From positions 1 through 12,850 of the forward strand of contig JAERRP010000439.1 in the NCBI GenBank assembly GCA_016735415.1: DNA of 12,850 nt. The letters run 5' to 3'. Both the position numbers and the translations under genes were made by a program. Under the pieces are notes generated by a model. It saw only the letters and a list, made by a program, of their open reading frames with translations. It did no database searches and was not told the DNA's origin. The DNA comes from Desulfobacterales bacterium. GTDB lineage: Bacteria; Desulfobacterota; Desulfobacteria; Desulfobacterales; UBA5852. Below are positions 1-6,136 of the stretch, in pieces. The stretch's first letter is position 1. The number at the start of each line of letters is the position of its first letter.

Positions 1-255
1 GGCCGAAATACCAGATGCATTTTTATATTTGGCTATGGCAGAGTCAAATTTTGCTCCAAATGCATACTCATCCACGTTCATCTTGGTTACCTGGATCCGG
101 CCTTCGTACTTTTTGGCCAGTTCATCGATCATGGGGCCGATGGCTTTGCAGGGGCCGCACCAGGGGGCCCAGAAATCTACGAGAACGGGAAGGTCCGATT
201 GCAGGACGGCGGTTTCGAAATTTTGATCCGAGACATCGTTAAGCTGATTACCCAT
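1..255 (-). CDS. trxA: Thioredoxin-family protein, N-terminal part (runs off the left edge)
   Basis: The frame reads leftward from the ATG at 253-255 and is open at the edge, giving 85 residues. Residues 25-36 ([12 protein letters not shown]) are the classic thioredoxin beta-strand and redox-active WCGPC site, with Cys33 and Cys36 as the dithiol pair. Residues 46-63 ([18 protein letters not shown]) fit the next helix and strand. No signal peptide is seen, so a cytoplasmic disulfide reductase is expected. A purine-rich site (GAAAGGA, complement of about 263-270) lies some 9 nt before the ATG and supports this start. After Asp62-Glu63 the sequence departs from the usual family pattern: the stretch [20 protein letters not shown] replaces the short loop that normally leads to the cis-Pro segment. 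The cis-Pro itself lies outside the window. The family call is secure; whether the protein is ordinary beyond residue 63 is not. Confidence 0.85.
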   Translation of the reverse strand, partial: MGNQLNDVSDQNFETAVLQSDLPVLVDFWAPWCGPCKAIGPMIDELAKKYEGRIQVTKMNVDEYAFGAKFDSAIAKYKNASGISA

Positions 256-283
256 GGGGTTTTTCCTTTCGATCGAAGTCATT

Positions 284-311
284 ATTCTATTAGAGTGCCA
301 CAATGGATTAA
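284..311 (-). promoter_or_regulatory. Candidate sigma-70-type promoter for the thioredoxin gene
   Basis: Reading leftward, a TAGAAT hexamer (complement of 284-289; 5 of 6 matches to the -10 consensus) is preceded by a 16-nt spacer and TTAATC (complement of 306-311; about 3 of 6 matches to the -35). It lies some 30 nt upstream of the thioredoxin ATG in a locally AT-rich stretch. The -35 match is weak, so this is a plausible position only. The rest of 256-436 shows no convincing gene. Confidence 0.3.
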
Positions 312-436
312 GGTTACATTTAATAAAACACAGCACCGCGGTTGGCAACCATCGCACGGTCAAGTTTTGCATCCCAATGGCCGATAACAGGCACACCGGG
401 CCAAAGCGGCTCGGCGTAAGGTGAGCAGTATCCTGA

Positions 437-901
437 ACCGTTTTTCGGTCATTCAGGTCAACCGGGAGAAAACGACCGGGCTGTATTCGGGCGCTGCTTT
501 ATGGCAAGCACGAGCGCTATGGTGAACTTCAGAACCTGACCCGGGAGGGGTGTCTGAAGAGACCGCCCCGCCGCTTCAGGGCCGCAGGGCGCCGCAACAT
601 CCACTTCAATCTCCTGCTGTCCCCAACGCGTCGTTTCGACGCGCGCGAGATCGAACGCACGGTCACCGTCAACATTTCGCAAGACGGGTGTTTTATTTTC
701 ACGAGCGCGCGTTTCCAGAAAGGGCAGCGGGTGTGGATCCGTATCATGGAAATATATGACAAAACCCCGATTGCCTGCATCATTCGCCATAAACGCAAGT
801 GGGGCCACGAAATGGCTATCCCCGGTATCGGGGTCCGCTTCGAGTCGCTGACGGATGCACCGCAGCATGTTCTCGCGGAGCGTTGTGCGCCGTCATCCTG
901 A
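437..901 (+). pseudogene. PilZ-domain protein, probably with a broken N-terminus
   Basis: This + strand frame is open from after the stop at 434-436 to the TGA at 899-901. Its last ~110 codons are clearly protein-like. They contain an Arg-rich entry (RRFRAAGRRN), TVTVNISQDGCFIF, QKGQRVWIRI and PGIGVRFESLT, which is the layout of a PilZ domain (Arg-rich loop, N-x-S-x-x-G strand, closing G-V-x-F strand). PilZ domains usually bind cyclic-di-GMP. The frame has no ATG, GTG or TTG before its last ~60 codons, which lie inside the PilZ fold. In-frame ATG 377 is cut off by stops at 422 and 434, and GTG 421 lies in another frame that ends at 523. A frameshift or decayed 5' end is the simplest reading; use of a rare ATT or CTG start (485, 494) cannot be excluded. 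The gene points toward the main operon and is followed after 27 bases by a CheX-like start, so the two may once have been co-transcribed. Confidence 0.5.
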
Positions 902-928
902 CCGGAAAGGAACGCCAGCCAGCCTATC

Positions 929-1069
929 ATGAACACCCGGAATATCAATCCTTTCATCAAAGCAGTGGCCGGTATATTCACGACCATGATCGATCCCGCC
1001 TTCTTTCTTATATTCGCAGGGAACGCTTCAGAGATTTTTACGGAGGAAGGATGCTTTCAAGGTCGGTGA
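929..1069 (+). pseudogene. CheX-like N-terminal fragment (46 codons)
   Basis: An ATG at 929 is preceded by a good ribosome site (GGAAAGGAA at 904-912, a rather long spacer). The first ~20 residues (NPFIKAVAGIFTTMID after MNTRNI) resemble the first helix of CheX-family proteins, CheY-P phosphatases that typically begin with a (Y/N)INPF(I/L)xA pattern. After about residue 23 the similarity stops. The frame ends with TGA at 1067-1069 after 46 codons, far short of the ~150 residues of CheX. Its last ~10 codons overlap the 3' end of the leftward binding-protein gene (stop at 1038-1040). This fits a gene cut off by a rearrangement that brought in the operon from the right. It could instead be a chance short frame; the ribosome site and CheX-like start argue mildly against that. 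Confidence 0.4.
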
Positions 1070-2078
1070 CGCCGTTCAAATCCACCTGGCGGGCAAAACG
1101 GTCGTCCACCAGGGTGGTGATATCGGTGTTCGGTATCAGGTTGTACCGATGCATTTTATCCGCCAGTTCCTGGATTTCCGAGACACGGGGGGTGAAGCGG
1201 TCGTACTCGATGCGGGCTTCAGGGGTGGTCAGGGCAAACGCGATCACTTCCCGGGGCTGGTTCCAGTAGTGCGAGGCGATGGTGGCGGCTTTTTGCGGAT
1301 ACTGGTGAGCCCACATACCTGAGCGGGCCGCCCCGGCAACCATCTGCCGTACGGCTTCAGGGTTGCGTTCGATCAGATCCTGTTTGACGAGGACTAGGTT
1401 GCAGATAAAATGGGGCCAGATCTCTTCCACATAATGCAGCACCTCGGCGTCGCCGGAGAGAAGGGTCTGGGCCGCGAAGGGTTCTCCCACAAAATAGGCG
1501 TCCAGTGATCCCGCAGCCAGCGCCGAGGCCATGTCCGGCGGATTCATTTCAACGATTTTGACACGACCTTCCACGGGGGTGCCCTTCAGCATGTCCAGAA
1601 CTGCCAGATGATGGCCCGAATAGCGCATGGGAACCGCCAGGGTTTTGCCGGCCAAATCCAGGATGCTTCGCACCTTCAGGGCCTTGCGCACCACCAGCGT
1701 GCTCTCGTGGCGGTTGACGATATAGACGATGCGGACGTCCGTTTCCTGTTGTTTGAGAACGATGGCCAGGGGGGCGATCATGAAGGCCGCTTCGATGTGT
1801 CCGTTGCGCAGGGCTTCCGCCATTTCGGCGAAAGAAGCGAACTTGATGGCCTTGAACCGGTAATCCCCGGTATGCGCGCTGGTGAGGTCCAGGAGCGGGG
1901 CGGCCAGATTGGTGACGACCGGCATATATCCCATGCGGATGGTGGCCCGCACGTCCTGGCGGTAGTTCAGCCAGTAATGCAGAAATGCGATCAGAACCAG
2001 CCAGCCGATGATGGCCAGCCCGCATTGCCAGGCTTTGGATTTGACCATCCACCGCCCGATGTGCCGATCAGACCGCAT
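1038..2078 (-). CDS. ABC transporter substrate-binding protein (NMT1/SsuA/NrtA type), membrane-anchored
   Basis: This 346-aa protein is the binding component of a nitrate/sulfonate/taurine/thiamine-precursor-type importer. An N-terminal membrane segment (about 19-36) has no lipobox and no clear cleavage site, so the protein is probably held in the inner membrane by an uncleaved anchor and faces the periplasm. The mature part begins ATIRMGYMPVVTNLAAPL, as in this binding-protein family. Other family features are GHIEAAFMIAP (93-103), STLVVRK (126-132), LAGKTLAVP (142-150) and LAAGSLDAYFVGEPFAA (188-203). The ATG at 2078 overlaps the ATPase gene by 11 bp and has a GGGAG site 6 nt upstream, which supports it over Met12. 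This is the last gene of the operon. The substrate cannot be read from sequence; the neighbouring TauE/SafE-type gene fits a sulfur compound, but nitrate, nitrile-type or pyrimidine substrates are equally possible. Confidence 0.88.
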   Translation of the reverse strand: MRSDRHIGRWMVKSKAWQCGLAIIGWLVLIAFLHYWLNYRQDVRATIRMGYMPVVTNLAAPLLDLTSAHTGDYRFKAIKFASFAEMAEALRNGHIEAAFMIAPLAIVLKQQETDVRIVYIVNRHESTLVVRKALKVRSILDLAGKTLAVPMRYSGHHLAVLDMLKGTPVEGRVKIVEMNPPDMASALAAGSLDAYFVGEPFAAQTLLSGDAEVLHYVEEIWPHFICNLVLVKQDLIERNPEAVRQMVAGAARSGMWAHQYPQKAATIASHYWNQPREVIAFALTTPEARIEYDRFTPRVSEIQELADKMHRYNLIPNTDITTLVDDRFARQVDLNGVTDLESILPP

Positions 2079-2865
2079 AAGGCACTCCCATCATCAGAAA
2101 GATTTCACTGCGCAGCTTATTGAGATCGGGGTCTTTCTGAAAATCACGCGGACGACTGAAGACCAGGTCCTGGTTCATCTTGACCGTGGACGGCCGATCA
2201 CTCATGATCACAATGCGGTCGCCCATGATCAGGGCGTCATCGATATCGTGGGTGACCACAATGGTGGTCTTGCCGATGAATTCGTGCATGTTGACCACTT
2301 CTTCCCGCATTTTCATGTGCGTTAGAAAGTCGAGTCCGCTGAAGGGCTCGTCCATGATCAGAATGTCAGGGTTCACGGCCAGAGCCCGGGCCAGTTCGGC
2401 CCGGCGCTGCATGCCGCCCGAGAGCTGATGGGGGTAGTGGTGCTCGAAGCCTTCGAGTTCGACCATCTCGATATGTTCCGCGATTTTTTCGGCTTGGGCC
2501 TGTGGATCCTGCATCTGTCTCAGTCCCAGACCAACATTTTCCCATACCGTCATCCAGGGCAGCAGGCCGTTGTGCTGGAAGACGAAAATATGGTCCGATC
2601 CCGGTCGCTTGACTTTACGTCCGTCGATGCTGACGCTGCCGGAGGTGGCCGGTTCGAATCCGGCCATGATGCGCAGGAGGGTCGATTTGCCGCAGCCCGA
2701 AGGCCCCAGGATGCAGACCATCTCGCCCTCGGCGAAGTCGAGGTCCACATGATCGAGCACCGGGATGCAGTCCCCATAGCCGATGGCCAGATTGTCGCCC
2801 TGGCGGGTGTGACGGCGCCGGTTGCGGTAGGCTTTGCAGACGTTATGGATGACAATATGGCCCAT
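2068..2865 (-). CDS. ABC transporter ATP-binding protein (SsuB/TauB/NrtD type)
   Basis: This 265-aa protein is the nucleotide-binding subunit that powers the importer formed with the permease just upstream and the binding protein just downstream. All motifs are present in order: Walker A GPSGCGKST (54-62), Q-loop VFQHNGLLPW (Gln97), signature LSGGMQRR (148-155), Walker B ILIMDEP (168-174), D-loop SGLD (176-179) and switch His206 in VVTHDIDDAL. An extra basic segment of about 20 residues (14-34) sits before the first strand's PVLDHV. The start lies 5 bp after the permease stop and the end overlaps the binding-protein start by 11 bp, so translational coupling is likely. Length and motifs are normal for the family. 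Confidence 0.95.
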   Translation of the reverse strand: MGHIVIHNVCKAYRNRRRHTRQGDNLAIGYGDCIPVLDHVDLDFAEGEMVCILGPSGCGKSTLLRIMAGFEPATSGSVSIDGRKVKRPGSDHIFVFQHNGLLPWMTVWENVGLGLRQMQDPQAQAEKIAEHIEMVELEGFEHHYPHQLSGGMQRRAELARALAVNPDILIMDEPFSGLDFLTHMKMREEVVNMHEFIGKTTIVVTHDIDDALIMGDRIVIMSDRPSTVKMNQDLVFSRPRDFQKDPDLNKLRSEIFLMMGVPYAV

Positions 2866-2870
2866 AGGGT

Positions 2871-3665
2871 TCAGCCGTTTCGATGCCAGCCGGCGGACTC
2901 GATCCGGCCCAATCGTCGCATGAGGGTGTCCAGCAGAAGCCCGATGACGCCGATGACGATCATGCCGTCCATCACGTAGTCCATCCGCAGGGCGTTTCGT
3001 GAATCCAGGATCAAATAGCCCAGGCCGGACTGGACCGCGATCATTTCGGCCGCCACTACCACCAGCCAGGCGATCGTCACGGAGAGGCGCAGGGCCGTAA
3101 TGGTGCCGGGGATCATGGCCGGAATCACGATTTTAGTGATGACCTCCCGCCGGGTGAAATTAAAGTTGGCGGCCACTTGAAAGAAAACCGGATTGATGGC
3201 ACCGACCGTAATGGCGGTGGAGACCACCAGTGGGAAAAAACTGGAAAGAAAGATCAGGAATACGGCCGGTTTGTCACCGATACCGAACCAGAGCATGGAC
3301 AGGGGAATCCAGGCCAGGGGCGAGATCGGGCGCAGGAACTGGATGATCGGGTTGAGCAGGGCCCGGGCGGTTCGCAGTCGCCCCAGCAGAATGCCCAGCG
3401 GCAGCCCCAGGATAACCGCCAGGTAAAACCCGGCGGTTATCCGGAACAGACTGGCAACGGTATGGCGAAGCAGGGTCCCGTCGGCCATGAGTTCGCCCAG
3501 ACTGACAAAGACCTGCAGGGGGCCTGGAAATACTTGTCGGCTCCAGCCGGAAAAGCGCGCCAGGAGATCCCAGGCCACCAGCAGCAGCACGAAGGCCAGG
3601 CAGGGGAACACGAGGTTCATGACAATGCTGCGCGATCGGTTTTCGGGGGCCGTATGCGGGGTCAA
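2871..3665 (-). CDS. ABC transporter permease (SsuC/TauC/NrtB type)
   Basis: This 264-aa inner-membrane subunit forms the translocation pore of the importer. The layout is typical: a first membrane helix at about 19-36, the periplasmic FPGPLQVFVSL segment (46-56), and helices at about 80-98, 115-128, 134-152, 195-213 and 233-248. The cytoplasmic coupling (EAA) loop is at about 164-197, with IVIPAMIPGTITALR. In that loop the usually conserved Gly of EAA-x3-G appears to be Phe170, a minor oddity. The chosen start is a TTG at 3665; GGAG and GCAGG lie upstream, whereas the later ATG at Met16 has no ribosome site. It follows the TauE-like gene after 36 bp and precedes the ATPase by 5 bp. Confidence 0.93.
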   Translation of the reverse strand: MTPHTAPENRSRSIVMNLVFPCLAFVLLLVAWDLLARFSGWSRQVFPGPLQVFVSLGELMADGTLLRHTVASLFRITAGFYLAVILGLPLGILLGRLRTARALLNPIIQFLRPISPLAWIPLSMLWFGIGDKPAVFLIFLSSFFPLVVSTAITVGAINPVFFQVAANFNFTRREVITKIVIPAMIPGTITALRLSVTIAWLVVVAAEMIAVQSGLGYLILDSRNALRMDYVMDGMIVIGVIGLLLDTLMRRLGRIESAGWHRNG

Positions 3666-3701
3666 TAGTGCCTGCTCCGGGACTACGTTTGGGCCGTGCG
3701 G

Positions 3702-4460
3702 TTAAAAAGCATTGTAGATCAAATGAATGCCGATCAGGGTCAGAAGGAAGATAAAGACCTCTTTCAACATCCGTTCATTGATCCGTTCGGCCAGGCGTGG
3801 TCCGATCTGTCCGCCGATCAGGACCCCGGGCACGGCCCAGGCCACAGTGGACCAGTGGGGTGTGCTGCCCAGCACGTAATGAAAGGCCGCCCCCAGAATA
3901 CAGGTGCCGAAGATGGTGGCGATACTCGTGGCCACCGCCGCTCGCATACGCAGGGCCAATTTGCCGCGCAGGATCGGGACCAGCCACTCGCCGATACTGA
4001 CGCTCAGCATTCCGCTGGCCACGGACATCAGGGAAATCCAACCCATATAAGGTCTGGCCGCGCGCAGCGTGATGTGTCGATGTCCCCGTTGGTCGTACTT
4101 CTGGTTGGAGGAGACGAACAGGAACGCCGTCATCATGGTCAGCAGCCCCAGGGCCAGTTCGATGTGGGCCGGACGGATATTGCGCATCATGCAGGCCCCG
4201 ATTGCAATGCCCGGTACCGTGACCGCCAGCAGGATGCCGGTCAGTTTAAAATCGACCAGCGCACGGCGGGCGTATGCCAGGCTGCTGGAACCCATGCCGG
4301 CGGTCTGGATAATCAGCGAGGTTATCACCGATGCATCCGGCTCCATTTTGAGAACCAACATTAAAAACGGCATCCACAGGATGCCGCCGCCGATGCCCAC
4401 GGCCGATACCACGGCTGCGATCAACACCCCCATTGGAAAAGCCAGCCAGAAACTACCCAT
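3702..4460 (-). CDS. TauE/SafE-family (DUF81) membrane transporter
   Basis: This 252-aa polytopic membrane protein has about eight hydrophobic segments. Family signs are the Gly-rich first repeat AVGIGGGILWMPFLMLV (20-36), the PG at 83-84 in the third helix, and the C-terminal repeat PGVLIGGQIGPRLAERI (211-227). A hydrophilic loop at 118-137 splits the two halves, as is usual. Members are proposed to export sulfite, sulfoacetate or other organic anions, and some handle other substrates. Next to an SsuABC/TauABC-like importer, export of sulfite from a sulfonate pathway is an attractive inference, but no desulfonating enzyme is present in the window. The start overlaps the HAMP gene's end by 8 bp (ATGGGTAG), so translation is probably coupled. 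The ribosome site is weak. Confidence 0.88.
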   Translation of the reverse strand: MGSFWLAFPMGVLIAAVVSAVGIGGGILWMPFLMLVLKMEPDASVITSLIIQTAGMGSSSLAYARRALVDFKLTGILLAVTVPGIAIGACMMRNIRPAHIELALGLLTMMTAFLFVSSNQKYDQRGHRHITLRAARPYMGWISLMSVASGMLSVSIGEWLVPILRGKLALRMRAAVATSIATIFGTCILGAAFHYVLGSTPHWSTVAWAVPGVLIGGQIGPRLAERINERMLKEVFIFLLTLIGIHLIYNAF

Positions 4461-5085
4461 GTCGTCGTGTCCGGTCGATCGAGTAGAATTTGAAACAGCC
4501 GACGAATTCGTCCAGGGCCGTCAATTTATCTTCCAGGTGTCCCAGGTGGGCGCGTACGGTCTCGAGATCTTCAGGGCTTACCGAATCCCGGTCCAGCAGG
4601 GCCGAGGCCCGGGTCACCGCACGCCCTCCGGAAGTGCACGTATTATGCGAGAGGTGGATGATCTCCTGCAGGTTGCTGGCCATTTCATTGATTACCCCTC
4701 CCAGGTCCGCCAGTTCGTTATCGGCTTCGATCTGAATGGTTTGGCTGAGGTCGCCCCGGGAAATGCTTTTGGATTTTTCGATCATGTGCTGCAGCGGTTC
4801 GGTGATATTCTTGATGAACATGGTCAGGACGATCACCATGACGGACATGATGATCAGGATCATCAAAACCGCCTTGTTCCTGAGCCGGTCAAGCGGATGG
4901 AACATGGCCGTGCGATCCAGGCCCTGTTCGGTCTGTTTCTCGATCCGGGTCAGCCAATGGCCCCGCAGATCGCGGCCGTGGGTTTCGGCCACGAATTCGA
5001 CGCCCACCAGAAGCGAAGCGAACCCGATCAGAAGAAAATAGATGATCATGGTCCGCTGCAGCGTATATCGGGACTTGAATATCAT
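4453..5085 (-). CDS. Two-TM HAMP-domain protein without an output domain
   Basis: This 210-aa protein has a first membrane helix at about 12-30, a short periplasmic stretch (31-69), a second helix at about 72-91 and a HAMP linker at about 92-145. In the HAMP, Pro97 of NITEPLQHM and the second-helix entry GDLSQTIQIEADNELADLGG are clear. The remaining ~65 residues are helical and polar (SPEDLETVRAHLGHLEDKLTALDEF) and form neither a methyl-accepting, kinase nor cyclase domain. It resembles a chemoreceptor or sensor kinase cut off after the HAMP, yet it ends in a normal stop and overlaps the next gene, so it looks like a genuine small protein. It could be an accessory signal-transfer subunit working with CheA or another receptor. 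Its ATG follows the beta-helix stop by one base (TGATATG). Confidence 0.8.
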   Translation of the reverse strand: MIFKSRYTLQRTMIIYFLLIGFASLLVGVEFVAETHGRDLRGHWLTRIEKQTEQGLDRTAMFHPLDRLRNKAVLMILIIMSVMVIVLTMFIKNITEPLQHMIEKSKSISRGDLSQTIQIEADNELADLGGVINEMASNLQEIIHLSHNTCTSGGRAVTRASALLDRDSVSPEDLETVRAHLGHLEDKLTALDEFVGCFKFYSIDRTRRHG

Positions 5086-5086
5086 A

Positions 5087-6136
5087 TCAGCGCTGCTTCA
5101 GGCCGTTGCGGCGGTTTTCCGGGGGGCTGACCGTCAGAGCGCCAAATTCTTTTTTGAGTGCGAAATAGGTACTCAAATCATCCTTCATGACCCCCCAGAG
5201 TACATCGTAGCGGCCTTCGGGCAGGTTGTCCGGGACCCGAAAGGGTCGGGTGAAGACATTCAGCCCCGGAACCACGCGGACTTCGAGGTCGTCCTGTGCG
5301 CTGTGAACCGGTTCCTGTCCTTCCCGGCGCAGGGAGGCGCCCAGAATCATGTCGTGTTCGAAGGCATTGAAATTGAACAGTGTAAACTCCAGATTGAGCC
5401 GATCACCCGGCCGGCATTCACGGCGATCGAGGCGGTATTGTTTCAGCAGCACATGCGCACCGTTTTCCTCTGTGGCAAAGGGCCGGAAGTCCACCCGGTC
5501 ATTGACGGTATTTCCGCGGCCCGGCCCAGCGCCGGCCGGGCCGTCGGATGCGCCCCAGTAATTGCCGGGGGCATGAATGCGCCGCCGCCCCGCTTTGTAG
5601 ACGGCAAAATAGCTGTTGTGCTGAAAGTCGTTGCGCGAAATGAAGGGTGCCGCCTGTCTGGTCACCGTGATGCCGCTGCCGTTGCGATTGGCAATCATAT
5701 TATTGGTGACGGCGACATCGCTGGTTTCGAGGTTCAGTTCCAGATTCTCCAGAATGCAGTGGCGCAGATAGCCTTTACTACCGGACCGGTAGACGATCAT
5801 CTCCCGATTGGCCAGATCTTCCAAACCATCGAAAACCGCCTTGTCCGCCACGAGCCGACCGTGGACCAGCAGGCGCGCTCCCGGTTCGAAGCGGACAGTC
5901 GCCCGGGGTTGAATGCTCAGAGCGGTATCGGGTGATAGCTCGACCTCACCGGTCAGTATGTAGGGGGCCTGGGCTTCGGTCCAAACGCTATCATGCGCGA
6001 TTTGTCCATGGATGATATTCTGGGCCTGCACCGGCCGGCCCAGGAGCAATAACGCCAGACCCAGCAGGGGTATCCATTGTCCGGGCGGAAAGGCCTGAAC
6101 GCCCGCCGGTGTTGTATGGACGGGCTCAGGTCGCAC
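5087..6136 (-). CDS. Secreted right-handed parallel beta-helix protein
   Basis: This protein has 349 aa from the GTG at 6134-6136, which overlaps the parA-like stop by 11 bp. The frame stays open further right to an ATG at 6343, but that stretch lies wholly inside parA and reads as low-quality shadow sequence. From the GTG there is a signal peptide: a hydrophobic core at about 22-33 and a probable cleavage after RPVQA (Ala38). Residues ~45-215 show beta-helix coils: LTGEVELSPDTALSIQPRA, VRFEPGARLLVHGRLVADKA, NNMIANRNGSGITV, FISRNDFQHN, and the hallmark NYWGASDGP (192-200). The last ~125 residues (GDRLNLEFTLFNFNAF onward) look like an Ig-like beta-sandwich. The product is probably periplasmic or surface-exposed and may bind or process a polysaccharide or wall component; no catalytic residues can be assigned. 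Confidence 0.75.
   Translation of the reverse strand: MRPEPVHTTPAGVQAFPPGQWIPLLGLALLLLGRPVQAQNIIHGQIAHDSVWTEAQAPYILTGEVELSPDTALSIQPRATVRFEPGARLLVHGRLVADKAVFDGLEDLANREMIVYRSGSKGYLRHCILENLELNLETSDVAVTNNMIANRNGSGITVTRQAAPFISRNDFQHNSYFAVYKAGRRRIHAPGNYWGASDGPAGAGPGRGNTVNDRVDFRPFATEENGAHVLLKQYRLDRRECRPGDRLNLEFTLFNFNAFEHDMILGASLRREGQEPVHSAQDDLEVRVVPGLNVFTRPFRVPDNLPEGRYDVLWGVMKDDLSTYFALKKEFGALTVSPPENRRNGLKQR

Noticed and set aside
284..302. Possible sigma-54 promoter reading leftward (TGGCAC then TAGA)
   Set aside because: The -24 element is perfect, but the -12 element reads TAGA instead of TTGC, so the paired GG/GC pattern is missing.
458..987. Two overlapping leftward frames opposite the PilZ region
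   Set aside because: Their products are Arg/Pro-rich and match no family, while the + strand frame shows clear PilZ motifs. They are antisense shadows.
2647..2665. A tRNA T-arm-like sequence (GGCCGGTTCGAATCCGGCC)
   Set aside because: It lies inside the ABC ATPase gene in a conserved protein stretch (GFEPATSGS), and no matching acceptor, D or anticodon arms surround it.
3696..5130. Long rightward open frames opposite the TauE-like and HAMP genes
   Set aside because: Both lack family motifs and ribosome sites and lie opposite well-supported membrane proteins. High GC keeps the antisense frames open.
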